From Paenibacillus lutrae (GTDB lineage Bacteria > Bacillota > Bacilli > Paenibacillales > NBRC-103111): a stretch of DNA of 64,000 nucleotides. This document shows, one piece after another, positions 26,479-36,595 of the stretch (position 1 is the first letter of the stretch; each line of letters begins with the position of its first letter). The notes under the pieces are model-generated. The model saw nothing but the letters and a program-made list of their open reading frames with translations, searched no databases and was not told where the DNA came from. Location: assembly GCF_009757775.1 (NCBI RefSeq), contig NZ_RHLK01000013.1:62001-126000 (forward strand), in the 5' to 3' direction. The position numbers and the translations under genes are program-made.

Positions 26479-27669
26479 ATGGTTCAGCAGGCAAGCCGTT
26501 TATTTCCGACCTATGCCCGTTTTCCAATTACTTTGGTTAGAGGGGAAGGCAGCCGATTGTGGGATGACCAGGGCAAGGAATACATCGATCTGATGTCCGG
26601 TCTCGCCGTTGCCAATTTGGGGCACGTACCCGCACCTGTAAAAGAGAAACTGGTTGCGCAGCTTGACCAGCTTTGGCACGTATCGAATTTGTTCCACATT
26701 CCGAATCAGGAGAAGCTTGCGAAGCTTCTGACTGACAACAGCTGCGCCGATGCCGTGTTCTTTTGCTCCACCGGAGCGGAAGCCAACGAAGCGGCAATCA
26801 AGCTGGCGCGCCGTTATGCACAGAAAGTGCTGGGCGAAGACCGCCATGAAATCATTACGTTCCATCAGTCCTTCCACGGCCGTACACTGGCGACATTAAC
26901 GGCGACTGGCCAGGAGAAGGTGCAGGAAGGGTTCCATCCGCTGCCGGCAGGCTTCTCGTATGCGACCTTCAATGACATTGAATCGGTTAAGAACCTGATC
27001 AACGACCGGACTTGCGCAGTCATGATCGAAATGGTGCAGGCCGAAGGCGGCGTTATTACAGCCGATCCTGCTTTCATCCAACAACTGGCGGAGCTGTGCA
27101 AAGAGAAGAATCTGCTGCTGATTGTCGATGAGATTCAAACAGGCATGGGCCGTACGGGCAAGCTGTTCGCCTATGAGCATTACGGGATTGAACCGGATAT
27201 CTTCACCATGGCCAAAGGTCTGGGCAGCGGATTCCCGATCGGCGCTATGCTGGGCAAGGCGAAGCTTGCCCCGGCCTTCTCGGCAGGCTCCCACGGCAGC
27301 ACGTTCGGCGGAACTCCGATTGCGATGGCAGCGGCTATTGCGACAGTCGAGTATATGCTGAGCGACAAGATCGCGGACCGTGCCTCTGAGCTCGGCGAGT
27401 GGACTTTGAACCTACTGAATGAGAAGCTGGGGACTAATCCGCTGGTCGAGCAGATTCGCTCCAAAGGCCTGCTGATCGGAATCGTATGCAAGCAGCCGGT
27501 GGCAGAAATCATTTCGGAAATCCACGCTGCCGGTGTTCTGGTTGTCTCGGCGGGTCCGCAAGTTATCCGTCTGCTCCCGAGTCTGACCATCTCTAAAGAA
27601 GACTTGCAGCAAGGCCTTGATGTAGTATGCGATATACTGGCTAGCAAGGCCGCTGCTTTAGTACAATAA
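26479..27669 (+). CDS. argD: Acetylornithine aminotransferase
   Basis: A 396-residue PLP enzyme of the class III aminotransferase family. FCSTGAEANEAAIKLARRYA, the ITFHQSFHGRTLATLTATGQ segment, LIVDEIQTGMGRTGKLFA and FTMAKGLGSGFPIGAML (PLP lysine) are diagnostic. It transfers an amino group from glutamate to acetylglutamate semialdehyde. ATG 26479 is chosen because GGGAGTG (26466-26472) then lies 6 nt upstream; ATG 26464 has no site. It lies about 100 nt after argB. Confidence 0.95.
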   Translation: MVQQASRLFPTYARFPITLVRGEGSRLWDDQGKEYIDLMSGLAVANLGHVPAPVKEKLVAQLDQLWHVSNLFHIPNQEKLAKLLTDNSCADAVFFCSTGAEANEAAIKLARRYAQKVLGEDRHEIITFHQSFHGRTLATLTATGQEKVQEGFHPLPAGFSYATFNDIESVKNLINDRTCAVMIEMVQAEGGVITADPAFIQQLAELCKEKNLLLIVDEIQTGMGRTGKLFAYEHYGIEPDIFTMAKGLGSGFPIGAMLGKAKLAPAFSAGSHGSTFGGTPIAMAAAIATVEYMLSDKIADRASELGEWTLNLLNEKLGTNPLVEQIRSKGLLIGIVCKQPVAEIISEIHAAGVLVVSAGPQVIRLLPSLTISKEDLQQGLDVVCDILASKAAALVQ

Positions 27670-27692
27670 GGGGGGCCTCCTTATAGAGACTC

Positions 27693-27722
27693 CGGTTCTG
27701 AACGGGACCGCCCAATTTTTTT
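27693..27722 (+). terminator. Weak terminator-like hairpin between argD and argF
   Basis: CGGTTC (27693-27698) pairs with GGACCG (27705-27710), including one wobble, and T7 follows after a short gap. It could reduce read-through into argF. Confidence 0.4.
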
Positions 27723-27867
27723 GAAAAGTAAACCAATCGGTCTATCCGTATATGACGGCTCTTCCTATCTTTTAGAGTGGAAGAGCCTCACTAATCGGGA
27801 TAGGGCAGATAAGGGACGTCCGCATGCGGATTCTCCGACATTATGAGAGAAGAAAGGACTGACTCCT

Positions 27868-28824
27868 ATGTCCGACACATTACAAGAAGACATGCAGACG
27901 CAGCTTAAAGGAAAAGACTTCCTGGGGCTTGTCGATTACACACCGGCAGAATTGAACTATTTGATCGACCTTGCCCGGGATTTGAAGGCTAAACAAAAGG
28001 CTGGAGAAGCCCATCAGCTTCTCAAAGGCAAAACGCTTGGCATGATTTTTGAGAAATCATCCACTCGGACGCGGGTATCTTTTGAAGTGGGCATGTTTCA
28101 GCTTGGCGGACATGCGCTTTTTCTAAGTAAGAATGACATCCAGCTGGGCCGGGGGGAAACGGTTTCGGACACGGCACAGACGATGTCCCGTTACTTGGAC
28201 GGTATTATGATCCGCACGTTCGCTCACCGCAATGTGGTTGATCTGGCCCGTGCCGCTACAATTCCGGTCATCAACGGGCTGACGGATTTCTCGCATCCTT
28301 GTCAGGCTCTGACCGATTATATGACCATTCAGGAGCACAAAGGACGTCTGGAAGGCCTCAAAATCGCCTATATCGGCGATGGCAACAATATGGTTCACTC
28401 TCTGATGGTAGGGGCCGCCAAGTTCGGCATGCATATTGCAGTCGCATCGCCGGAAGGCTATACGCCGCAGGAAGAGCTCGTCCGTACGAGCAAGGAATTT
28501 GCGTCTCAAACAGGCGGTTCCGTACTCGTAACGAATGATCCGAAGGAAGCGGCGGCAGACGCGGACGTGATCTACACGGATGTATGGGCAAGCATGGGCT
28601 TTGAAGCCGAGCAGCAGGAGCGGGAACGCGCATTTAGCGGTTACCAGGTCAACGAAGAGCTGATGAGCTATGCGAAGAAGGATTACCTCTTCCTGCACTG
28701 CCTGCCTGCACACCGCGGGGAAGAAGTCAGCGAAGGCGTCATCGACGGGCCGAATTCGTTCGTATTCGATCAGGCGGAGAATCGCCTGCATGCACAGAAA
28801 GCTATTATGGCTTCGATTATGTAG
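27868..28824 (+). CDS. argF: Ornithine carbamoyltransferase
   Basis: A 318-residue enzyme that joins carbamoyl phosphate and ornithine to form citrulline. The carbamoyl-phosphate motif FEKSSTRTRVSFEVG, the HPCQALTDYMT segment, the ornithine loop DVWASMGFE and HCLPAHRGEEV (the catalytic HCLP cysteine motif) are all present. GAAAGGAC precedes ATG 27868. The gap of about 200 nt after argD and the weak hairpin there leave open whether it has its own promoter. Confidence 0.96.
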   Translation: MSDTLQEDMQTQLKGKDFLGLVDYTPAELNYLIDLARDLKAKQKAGEAHQLLKGKTLGMIFEKSSTRTRVSFEVGMFQLGGHALFLSKNDIQLGRGETVSDTAQTMSRYLDGIMIRTFAHRNVVDLARAATIPVINGLTDFSHPCQALTDYMTIQEHKGRLEGLKIAYIGDGNNMVHSLMVGAAKFGMHIAVASPEGYTPQEELVRTSKEFASQTGGSVLVTNDPKEAAADADVIYTDVWASMGFEAEQQERERAFSGYQVNEELMSYAKKDYLFLHCLPAHRGEEVSEGVIDGPNSFVFDQAENRLHAQKAIMASIM

Positions 28825-28842
28825 AAACCCCGGGTCGCGCGG

Positions 28843-28871
28843 TTGGATAAATATATTTTTTCGTCTATACT
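28843..28871 (+). promoter_or_regulatory. Sigma-A promoter of argG
   Basis: TTGGAT (28843-28848), exactly 17 nt, TATACT (28866-28871), 50 nt before the argG start. The following AT-rich segment has no good ARG-box match. Confidence 0.65.
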
Positions 28872-28921
28872 CGATTATATAAAAGTTTATTTAAATTATT
28901 GCAGCAAAGGTGATGGGAAAC

Positions 28922-30157
28922 ATGGCAAAGGAAAAAATCGTACTGGCCTATTCGGGTGGTCTGGATACATCCGTTATTCTCGCATGGCTCAAAGAAACTT
29001 ACGACGCTGAAATCATCGCGTTTACAGCCGATATCGGCCAGAAAGACGAGCTGGACGGTCTGGAAGAAAAAGCGCTTGCTACTGGCGCAAGCAAGGTCTA
29101 TATTGACGATCTACGTGAAGAGTTCGCAAAGGACTTCATCTACCCGATGTTCCAGTCCGGCGCGTTGTACGAAGGCCAATACCTGCTCGGTACGAGCATT
29201 GCGCGTCCGCTGATTGCTAAGCGCATGGTTGAGATTGCACGCGCTGAAGGCGCAACGGCGATCGCGCACGGCGCAACCGGCAAGGGCAACGACCAGATCC
29301 GTTTCGAGTTGACGGCTGCTGCGTTGGCACCGGAGCTGGGCGTTATTGCCCCTTGGCGTCTGGAATCTTTCCGGGAGCAGTTCCCGGGACGCGCGGAAAT
29401 GATCGCTTATGCGGAGAAGCAGGGGATTTCTGTACAGGCTTCCGCGGCTAAGCCGTATTCAACGGACCGCAACCTGCTACATATCTCATTTGAGAGCGGC
29501 ATGCTCGAAGATCCTTGGTTCGACGCAAGTGCGGAATCCAACCGCGATATGTACGTGCTGAGCGTATCCCCGGAAGATGCGCCGGATCAGCCGGAATATA
29601 TCGAGCTTGAGTTCGAGAAGGGCGATTGCGTAGCGCTCAACGGCGAGAAGCTGAACCCTCTGCAAATGATGGAGAAGCTCAATGAGCTGGGCGGCAAGCA
29701 CGGAATCGGACGTATCGATATGGTCGAGAACCGTTTTGTCGGCATGAAAAGCCGTGGTGTATACGAGACGCCGGGTGGAACAATCCTGTTCGCAGCTCAC
29801 CGCCGCATGGAATCTTTGACGATGGACCGCGAAGTCATGCATCTGCGTGACTCCCTGATCGCGAAGTACAGCGAGCTGGTATACAACGGTTTCTGGTTTG
29901 CTCCGGAACGTCTCGCGCTTCAAGCACTCGTTACGGAGAGCCAGAAGAATGTATCGGGTACAGTTCGTGCTAAGCTCTACAAAGGCAACGTCATTGCTGC
30001 CGGCGTGAAGAGTCCGGTTAGCTTGTACAACCCGGATATCGCAACGATGGAGGCAGATCCGACCCAAGCTTACGATCAAGGCGATGCAGCCGGATTTATC
30101 CGCCTGAATGCACTGCGCCTCAAAGTTAGCTCTGGCGTGGAACAGTCCGGGAAATAA
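28922..30157 (+). CDS. argG: Argininosuccinate synthase
   Basis: A 411-residue ATP-pyrophosphatase-type ligase that condenses citrulline and aspartate. The P-loop motif is [29 protein letters not shown] and SVDRNLLH-like [18 protein letters not shown] are family signatures. ATG 28922 is chosen because AAAGGTGATGGG lies just upstream and the protein then begins [16 protein letters not shown] 28910 and ATG 28913 are too close to the ribosome site. The gene has its own promoter and is followed after 188 nt by argH. Confidence 0.97.
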   Translation: MAKEKIVLAYSGGLDTSVILAWLKETYDAEIIAFTADIGQKDELDGLEEKALATGASKVYIDDLREEFAKDFIYPMFQSGALYEGQYLLGTSIARPLIAKRMVEIARAEGATAIAHGATGKGNDQIRFELTAAALAPELGVIAPWRLESFREQFPGRAEMIAYAEKQGISVQASAAKPYSTDRNLLHISFESGMLEDPWFDASAESNRDMYVLSVSPEDAPDQPEYIELEFEKGDCVALNGEKLNPLQMMEKLNELGGKHGIGRIDMVENRFVGMKSRGVYETPGGTILFAAHRRMESLTMDREVMHLRDSLIAKYSELVYNGFWFAPERLALQALVTESQKNVSGTVRAKLYKGNVIAAGVKSPVSLYNPDIATMEADPTQAYDQGDAAGFIRLNALRLKVSSGVEQSGK

Positions 30158-30288
30158 TTTTCTGATCCGGATGTGCCGTTGAAGAGCAGGAATGCGGCAT
30201 TTCGTTGTTACGGGAAGGGTTATTCCATATCAGCAGAATACTTCGTTAGAATGAATAGAAGTTCAACATACATGATCGATTAAAAAGT

Positions 30289-30323
30289 AACGGAACGGGC
30301 CGGAAGCGGCCCGTTGTTCCGTT
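30289..30323 (+). other. G+C-rich hairpin before argH
   Basis: AACGGAACGGGCC (30289-30301) pairs imperfectly with GGCCCGTTGTTCCGTT (30308-30323). There is no T-tract. It lies just before the argH ribosome site and could be a processing or attenuating structure. Confidence 0.45.
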
Positions 30324-30345
30324 CCAATCCAAGGAGGCAGAAGTC

Positions 30346-31761
30346 GTGTCCAAACTGTGGGGCGGCCGGTTCACCAAACAAACCGACCAATTAGTAGAGG
30401 AATACACCGCTTCCATCACGTTCGATAAGGAACTGGCGGAAGAAGATATTCAGGGAAGTCTCGCTCATGTTACCATGCTGGGCAAATGCGGAATTCTTCC
30501 GCAGGAAGATGTTGAGACCATTAAGGACGGACTGAATCGCGTTCTTGGCATGATCCGCCGCGGTGAGCTGGAGTATACGGTTGCGAACGAAGATATTCAT
30601 ATGAATATCGAGAAGACACTGATTGATGAAGTGGGACCTGTGGGAGGCAAGCTGCATACGGGCCGCAGTCGTAACGACCAGGTGGCCACGGACATGCACT
30701 TGTACCTGCGCAGCCGTGTAGTTGAATTTGTCGGCCTGCTGCAGAAGCTGCAGGAGGCACTGCTGACGCAGGCCAAAGCCAACCTCGACACCATTGTGCC
30801 GGGTTACACGCATCTGCAGCGCGCGCAGCCGATTCTGTTCGCCCATCACCTGATGGCGTACGTGTCTATGTTCCAGCGCGATATCGAGCGGCTGCAGGAC
30901 AGCTACAAGCGGATCAATGTGCTTCCGCTTGGGGCGGGTGCGCTTGCGGGAACGACGTTCCCGATCGACCGTCACTTCGTAGCCGAGCAGCTTGGATTTG
31001 ATGCGGTCTACGAGAACAGTCTGGATGCGGTCAGCGACCGCGATTTCATCTTGGAGTTCTTGGCGAATGCGTCCTTCATTATGATGCACTTGTCCCGTTT
31101 TTGTGAAGAGCTGGTCCTGTGGTCGAGTACCGAGTTCGCCTTCGTGGAACTGGATGACGCCTTCTGTACGGGCAGCTCCATTATGCCGCAGAAGAAGAAT
31201 CCGGACGTAGCCGAGCTGGTGCGCGGCAAAACAGGCCGTGTGTACGGCAACCTCTTCGGTCTGATGACCGTTCTCAAGGCGCTTCCGCTTGCCTATAACA
31301 AAGACATGCAGGAAGACAAGGAAGGGATGCTGGATACCGTCCGTACGCTTCAAGGGGCACTGCAGCTGTTCGCTCCCATGGTCGCGACGATGAAAGTCAA
31401 CAAAGACCGGATGCGTCAAGCCGTTAACCAGGATTTCTCCAATGCAACTGACATTGCGGATTATCTGGTTAACAAAGGGCTGCCATTCCGTCAGGCGCAT
31501 GAAGTCATCGGCAAAACGGTCCTTTACTGCATCCAGCAGGGCAAATTCCTACTGGATCTGTCGATGGAGGAGTTCACACAATTCTCAACTTTATTCGGTG
31601 AAGATATTTACCAGGTTCTCCAGCCGGAGCAAGTCGTTAATGCCCGCAACGTCTACGGCGGTACAGCCGGACCGCAAGTTGAGGGAGCCATCTCTCGGGC
31701 AGAGTCCCGTATGGGAGAAACTGTTAGTTGGGTTGACAGCATGGTTTCAAAAAGTAAATAA
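30346..31761 (+). CDS. argH: Argininosuccinate lyase
   Basis: A 471-residue fumarase/aspartase-superfamily enzyme that splits argininosuccinate to arginine and fumarate. [24 protein letters not shown] is the typical N-terminus, and [16 protein letters not shown] is the superfamily signature with the catalytic serine loop. GTG 30346 follows AAGGAGGCAGAAGTC. It completes the pathway from glutamate to arginine within this window. Confidence 0.97.
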   Translation: MSKLWGGRFTKQTDQLVEEYTASITFDKELAEEDIQGSLAHVTMLGKCGILPQEDVETIKDGLNRVLGMIRRGELEYTVANEDIHMNIEKTLIDEVGPVGGKLHTGRSRNDQVATDMHLYLRSRVVEFVGLLQKLQEALLTQAKANLDTIVPGYTHLQRAQPILFAHHLMAYVSMFQRDIERLQDSYKRINVLPLGAGALAGTTFPIDRHFVAEQLGFDAVYENSLDAVSDRDFILEFLANASFIMMHLSRFCEELVLWSSTEFAFVELDDAFCTGSSIMPQKKNPDVAELVRGKTGRVYGNLFGLMTVLKALPLAYNKDMQEDKEGMLDTVRTLQGALQLFAPMVATMKVNKDRMRQAVNQDFSNATDIADYLVNKGLPFRQAHEVIGKTVLYCIQQGKFLLDLSMEEFTQFSTLFGEDIYQVLQPEQVVNARNVYGGTAGPQVEGAISRAESRMGETVSWVDSMVSKSK

Positions 31762-31860
31762 TGAATAAATAACCGAAAGGCTCATGAAATTCTTGCGGCT
31801 GGCGTTGCCTCCGCTTGATGTTCAGAGCCTTTCCTGTTTCATTCTTATCGTTGCAGCCAG

Positions 31861-33309
31861 TCACGAAGATGTCTGTGACCAGGACCCGGTTACTCCGTCC
31901 TCGATGACGTTGTTTGGCGGCGGGGGCTGCTTTGCAGGTGCCTTAAGCTTACCGGTATTGGCTGCCACAACTTTATTCTGCGGGGAGTAACGGTCTCTGG
32001 AAATTCTTTCCCGGGAAACGACCTTTCCGTTCTGTTTTTTGATCCGGAAGGTGTCTACGACAAACCCTTGTTTACCGGGGCTTAAGACGATCTGCTGCCC
32101 TGCTTGAAGAGTCGGATTATGAACGTATTTAACAGGTGGTGAGAGGGTCTCGACTGTCGTCGACTCAATCTCATACGTCGTATCCCGTGGAATGCTTCCG
32201 AACAGTTTAACTGTTAAGGCCGTTTCCGTCATTTCCGTGCGAATGAGGAGATGGGCATTTGTGTCGTTCCGGAAGCGAAAATTGATGTATCCTGTCGAAA
32301 AAGTTGCATCTTGCCCCATAGGTGCATAACTAATCGGCAGAGAGTGGTTTTTCCGTTCGACAATTTCCAGACCGGCCCTTAAGACGGCATTGTACAGAGT
32401 CGTGGAAACTTGGCAGATTCCGCCGCCTACTCCGGGGGCCAGCTTTCCGTTCAGAATAACGGGAGCTTCCCGGAAGCCGAACTTTTTGCCGGTCTGTTCA
32501 ATAATAGGGGCGTAATCGAAGATTTCGCCTGGCTGCAGAATGACATCATGGAGCGTCGAAGCCGTAGAACGGACGTTATGTTTGCGGCCAGCCGAGGAGC
32601 TGGCTATAGCGGTTGTGAACTGAGTCAGGAGCCGGTCGATACGCTGATCGCGTAACAAGCGCAGGGTTACATCCGGTGCCTTTTGATAAAAAGGAAGCTC
32701 GATCCCGGCAGGCCCCGTTTGTGCCAGAACATCGGGCTGCTGCAGCATCTGTTCGATAGAAGCCTTCAAACGGCTTTCATGGATCGACAAGACGGTTTGT
32801 TCAGGCTCGTAGCGAATCTCGTCCCAAGGGGTGATGATGCGCTTGGCCGGAACAGGTTGATTGGCATACAGAGTATGCCAGACAGTCCGGACCTTTGCTT
32901 CCAGCAGGCGAAGATCGATAGATAGATGAACGGCGGCCTTATGGCTGCGCAGCTGCCAGCGGTTGCGGGCGCGTGTGAGCACGCCGCCTTCGGTCAGATC
33001 GTGGAAGAGCTGACGAACCGCGCTGTCATCTATACGTAAACCCAGCTGCTCGAGCGTGAGTGATTGGGAAGGGATCTCTGGTTTATTAGAGATGAATTCG
33101 ATCTTCTTTTGCCTGAGCCGATCAAGCTGCTTGTTCCAATTAGTCTCAAATTCAACGTAACCGGTACCGCCGGCAGCCCAGCCCGATATGGAGAAAGCTT
33201 CCGGAAAGGCGGGGCGCGTGCCGTAATAAAGCATAGAGCCGAGCCATAATGCAGCCGCAAGAGGCACAGCGATCAAGGTTACTACCATCATGCGTTTGAC
33301 TGGCCTCAT
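31861..33309 (-). CDS. VanW-family exported protein (YoaR-like)
   Basis: A 482-residue protein with an N-terminal membrane anchor (residues about 9-30, VVTLIAVPLAAALWLGSML), two regions of about 100 residues resembling the peptidoglycan-binding-like YoaR modules, and a VanW domain around 290-410 (GEIFDYAPIIEQTGKKFG, GKLAPGVGGGICQVSTTLYNA, ERKNHSLPISY). VanW domains are cell-envelope associated but of unknown activity. ATG 33309 is chosen because AAAGGAGCTTCTT precedes it; the open frame extends another 105 codons upstream without signs of coding. It faces argH convergently and ftsE divergently. Confidence 0.88.
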   Translation of the reverse strand: MRPVKRMMVVTLIAVPLAAALWLGSMLYYGTRPAFPEAFSISGWAAGGTGYVEFETNWNKQLDRLRQKKIEFISNKPEIPSQSLTLEQLGLRIDDSAVRQLFHDLTEGGVLTRARNRWQLRSHKAAVHLSIDLRLLEAKVRTVWHTLYANQPVPAKRIITPWDEIRYEPEQTVLSIHESRLKASIEQMLQQPDVLAQTGPAGIELPFYQKAPDVTLRLLRDQRIDRLLTQFTTAIASSSAGRKHNVRSTASTLHDVILQPGEIFDYAPIIEQTGKKFGFREAPVILNGKLAPGVGGGICQVSTTLYNAVLRAGLEIVERKNHSLPISYAPMGQDATFSTGYINFRFRNDTNAHLLIRTEMTETALTVKLFGSIPRDTTYEIESTTVETLSPPVKYVHNPTLQAGQQIVLSPGKQGFVVDTFRIKKQNGKVVSRERISRDRYSPQNKVVAANTGKLKAPAKQPPPPNNVIEDGVTGSWSQTSS

Positions 33310-33572
33310 AAGAAGCTCCTTTGGTTTTCTTTGTAAGGTGTTGACTATCGGATTTAAAGAAACAGCTAATTTAGGGCGGATGTCTGTTCTATATGTGTAT
33401 CGAGATAATCGGACAAATATGCCTTTGGGCGAAAACAGGCGAAAACGCAACATTTTCCGCGGTAAGTGTGAAAACATGTTGAATATTCCCCTTTTTTTAA
33501 AGGATTTTTGAGATGGTTGTCGAACTTCATAAGGAGCTAGGATCAATCCGCCGTTAACAGGAAGTGATGATT

Positions 33573-34259
33573 TTGATCGAGATGCAGGATGTTTGGAAGA
33601 CCTATCCGAACGGGACTCACGCACTGCGTGGAATCGATGTTAAAGTCGACCGCAACGAATTTGTTTATATTGTCGGCCCCTCAGGCGCTGGTAAATCGAC
33701 CTTTATGAAGCTGGTTTATCGGGAAGAGCGGCCCACAAAAGGACAAATTTTTGTTAATGGGTTTAATATTGAGAAGGTGAAGCAGCGCAAAATTCCGTAT
33801 GTCCGCCGTAATATCGGCGTTATTTTTCAAGACTATCGGTTGCTGCCGAAACTGACTGTTTTTGAGAATATTGCGTTTGCAATGGAGGTCATTGAGGCTC
33901 CGAAGAAGCTCATCAAGAAGCGGACGATGGAAGTCCTCGATCTGGTGCACCTCAAAGACAAGGCGAACAACCTGCCAGGACAGCTGTCCGGCGGTGAACA
34001 GCAGCGTATAGCTATTGCTCGGGCAATAGTAAATAACCCGGCGGTTATCGTTGCAGACGAACCGACAGGGAATCTAGACCCGGATACTTCGTGGGGGATT
34101 ATGAAGCTCTTGGAAGAAATTAATTTCCGGGGTACAACGATTATGATGGCCACACACAACAAAGAAATTGTAAACACAATGCGCAAACGCGTAATTGCTA
34201 TCGAGAACGGACTCATTGCCCGTGACGAGCTGCGAGGTGAGTACGGCTATGAAGAGTAG
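33573..34259 (+). CDS. ftsE: Cell-division ABC transporter-like ATPase FtsE
   Basis: A 228-residue ABC ATPase with Walker A GPSGAGKSTF, signature LSGGEQQRIAIARA and Walker B VIVADEPTGNLD. FtsE drives conformational changes of FtsX, which activates peptidoglycan hydrolases rather than moving a substrate. The start is read as TTG 33573 (MIEMQDVWKTYPNGT, as in the family) with AGGAAG 8 nt before it; ATG 33567 and GTG 33564 are nearer the ribosome site. The 263-bp gap to the divergent VanW gene shows no convincing promoter. ftsX overlaps its end by 11 nt. Confidence 0.95.
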   Translation: MIEMQDVWKTYPNGTHALRGIDVKVDRNEFVYIVGPSGAGKSTFMKLVYREERPTKGQIFVNGFNIEKVKQRKIPYVRRNIGVIFQDYRLLPKLTVFENIAFAMEVIEAPKKLIKKRTMEVLDLVHLKDKANNLPGQLSGGEQQRIAIARAIVNNPAVIVADEPTGNLDPDTSWGIMKLLEEINFRGTTIMMATHNKEIVNTMRKRVIAIENGLIARDELRGEYGYEE

Positions 34260-35166
34260 GACACTGACCCGTCATTTACGGGAAGGTTTTCGCAATATTA
34301 TCCGTAACGGGTGGATGACGTTCGCGTCGATCTCCTCGATTACCATATCGCTCTTTATCCTTGGCGTGTTCCTGCTGCTGTCATTGAACGTGAATTACGT
34401 AGCAGATCAAATAGAAAAGCAAGTCGAAATACGGGTTTACATGGATGTAAATATCCCGGATGATCAGACCAATCAGCTTAAGCAAGAGCTTATGGCTATG
34501 TCTGAGGTAAAGAATGTCACCTTCGTTTCTAAGGAACAAGGTCTGATTGATTTGCGTGAAAGGCTGGGCGAGGAGGGCAAAGGCTTCCTGGACGGATTCG
34601 ATGGAGACGAGAACCCTCTGCCGCCTGCTTTTAAAGTAGAGGTTAAAGATCCCCGTCAGGTGGGAGCAGTTGCGGGCAAGATCAACCAGATGAACGAAGG
34701 CAAAGAAACCAAGCCGATCGACAGTGTCAAGTACGGTCAGGGAACCGTAGAGAACATGTTCAAAATCACGGAAATTGTCCGGAATGTCGGACTCGTGCTG
34801 GTTGCTCTGCTTGCCTTCACCTCGATATTCTTGATTGCTAACACGATTAAGTTGACTATTGTTGCCCGTCGTAGAGAGATTTCCATCATGAAGCTGGTCG
34901 GTGCTACCAATTCATTTATCCGCTGGCCTTTCTTTATCGAAGGTGCCCTGCTTGGTATAGGTGGATCTGCTGTCCCAGTAATAGTCCTGTTATATGGATA
35001 TTCCAAATTGGTAGATGTAAGTAAGAGTGATTTAAGTATGGTATTTATTCAATTAAAGCCTTTTGGTGAAATCAGTTTTGTCATTGCCGGTTTGCTGCTC
35101 AGTCTCGGTTTTCTGATTGGAATCTGGGGCAGTATCATTTCCGTGCGAAAGTTTCTCAAAGTGTAA
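34249..35166 (+). CDS. ftsX: Cell-division membrane protein FtsX
   Basis: A 305-residue protein with a cytoplasmic N-terminal tail (TLTRHLREGFRNIIRNGWMTFASISSI), one transmembrane helix, an extracellular loop (about 60-170, VEIRVYMDVNIPDDQTNQL) and three more helices near 185-300. The external loop is the contact to cell-wall hydrolases or their activators. It overlaps ftsE by 11 nt and starts after GAGGTGA, so the pair is translationally coupled. The next gene encodes a candidate partner hydrolase. Confidence 0.95.
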   Translation: MKSRTLTRHLREGFRNIIRNGWMTFASISSITISLFILGVFLLLSLNVNYVADQIEKQVEIRVYMDVNIPDDQTNQLKQELMAMSEVKNVTFVSKEQGLIDLRERLGEEGKGFLDGFDGDENPLPPAFKVEVKDPRQVGAVAGKINQMNEGKETKPIDSVKYGQGTVENMFKITEIVRNVGLVLVALLAFTSIFLIANTIKLTIVARRREISIMKLVGATNSFIRWPFFIEGALLGIGGSAVPVIVLLYGYSKLVDVSKSDLSMVFIQLKPFGEISFVIAGLLLSLGFLIGIWGSIISVRKFLKV

Positions 35167-35216
35167 ACGTGAGCAGGACCAAACGCGTGCACAATGTGTA
35201 AGAGGAGGATCAACAC

Positions 35217-36491
35217 TTGAAGAAAAGAATTATGCCTTTAGTGATTGCACTCGGAATCTCGACAACATTGCTCCCGTACTCGGTAGCCATCGGGGCTTCC
35301 AACACGGCCAAGATCGATCAAGAAATTTCGAATATGAAGAAAATGAAGTCCGCCGCCGAACAGAAAGCGAAGGATGTACAAAATCAGCTTACACAGGTAG
35401 AGAAAGAAAAGCAGGAAACTGCTAAAGATATTAAGACGCTAATGGATCAATTGGATGCTACGACCGCTAAACTGGCCGGATTGAACGAACAAATCGAGAA
35501 CACTACCACTGATTTGGAAGAAAATGCAGTCCAGCTGGATGCGGCTGAGCAGCGTGTGGAAAAAAGGGACAAACAGTTGAAATCCCGCGTACGGACCATG
35601 TATGAGAACGGTTCGGTCTCCTACTTGGAAGTTCTGCTTAATTCGACTAATTTCTCTGATTTCATTGACCGGATGTCTGCCCTGAAATCGATTGTAGATC
35701 AGGATAAGGAAATTCTGGAAGAGAACAAAAAAGACCAGGCTCTAGTTATAGAGAAGAAACAGCAAATTGAGAAGCAGCTTGCTTATGTCAAAACGTTGTT
35801 TGCGCAGACCGAAGATATTAAGCAGGATCTGCTCATTAAGGAAAAAGCCAAAGAGGTGAAGGTTGCTTCTCTGAGCGAAGAGCAGAAGAATCTCGAAGAA
35901 ATTAATAGCGAGCAGGAACAAGCAATCATCGCTTATGCCCAGAAGGAGTCTCAGCTTCAGGCAAGGAAGAAATCCGAAGCAGCAGCAGCCGCAGCTGCGG
36001 CCGCTGCTGCAGCGGCCAAGAAGGCAGCAAGCCAGTCCTCTAATTCTTCAATAACTTCCAGCGGCGGCGGCAGTAAAGGCCCGGCTTCAAGCGCGGGCAA
36101 GATGGGGTATCCGCTGCCGTACAAAGTAAACATATCTTCCGGCTATGGCGGACGTAATGACCCGATTAACGGATCTAGCGCCAATCACAGCGGCATTGAT
36201 TTCCCGGCTCCGCTGGGTACCGATATTTATGCGGCTGAGTCAGGAACCGTGCTGGTTGCTTCGGAATGGAGCGGTTATGGCAACTGTGTAATTGTCGATC
36301 ACGGCGGCGGTGTATGGACGCTCTACGGACATATCCGCAACGGCGGCATTAAAGTACAAAAAGGCCAATCGGTGCAAAAAGGCCAGAAGATCGCTGAAGT
36401 AGGATCGACCGGCCGCTCAACAGGCAACCATTTGCACTTTGAAGTCCGTATTAATTCCAAACCGGTTAATCCGTCCGGATATCTTTTCTAG
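35217..36491 (+). CDS. Exported coiled-coil M23 peptidase (EnvC/PcsB-like cell-wall hydrolase)
   Basis: A 424-residue protein: signal peptide (1-25), long coiled coil (about 30-245, lysine/glutamine/glutamate-rich with CwlO/PcsB-like appearance), an alanine tract at about 255-268, a Gly/Ser linker and a C-terminal LytM/M23 domain (about 290-424). The zinc ligands are visible: NHSGIDFP (His, Asp) and GNHLHFEV (second HxH). TTG 35217 follows AGGAGG with 8-nt spacing and gives a proper signal peptide; ATG 35232 would cut its basic part. It lies 50 nt after ftsX, suggesting that FtsX controls it; that link is inferred. Confidence 0.9.
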   Translation: MKKRIMPLVIALGISTTLLPYSVAIGASNTAKIDQEISNMKKMKSAAEQKAKDVQNQLTQVEKEKQETAKDIKTLMDQLDATTAKLAGLNEQIENTTTDLEENAVQLDAAEQRVEKRDKQLKSRVRTMYENGSVSYLEVLLNSTNFSDFIDRMSALKSIVDQDKEILEENKKDQALVIEKKQQIEKQLAYVKTLFAQTEDIKQDLLIKEKAKEVKVASLSEEQKNLEEINSEQEQAIIAYAQKESQLQARKKSEAAAAAAAAAAAAAKKAASQSSNSSITSSGGGSKGPASSAGKMGYPLPYKVNISSGYGGRNDPINGSSANHSGIDFPAPLGTDIYAAESGTVLVASEWSGYGNCVIVDHGGGVWTLYGHIRNGGIKVQKGQSVQKGQKIAEVGSTGRSTGNHLHFEVRINSKPVNPSGYLF

Positions 36492-36595
36492 AAGCTTCAA
36501 CGTTTTAGGGACTGGCACTCATAAATTGGTAGAGCTTGTCATATACTAGTAAGAGCAGCTCACAAGGGTGCAAGTACAAGGGTGGTGAAACGGCA

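Noticed and set aside
30391-31500. 369-codon open frame antisense to argH
   Set aside because: It mirrors argH codons, lacks recognisable domains and has no initiation signals.
33310-33624. 105-codon N-terminal extension of the VanW-family protein
   Set aside because: A perfect ribosome site and a membrane anchor start at 33309; the extension overlaps the divergent ftsE start.
35990-36020. Alanine-codon tract in the M23 gene as a slippage or contingency locus
   Set aside because: The codons are mixed (GCA, GCC, GCT, GCG), so it is not a simple repeat and slippage is unlikely.
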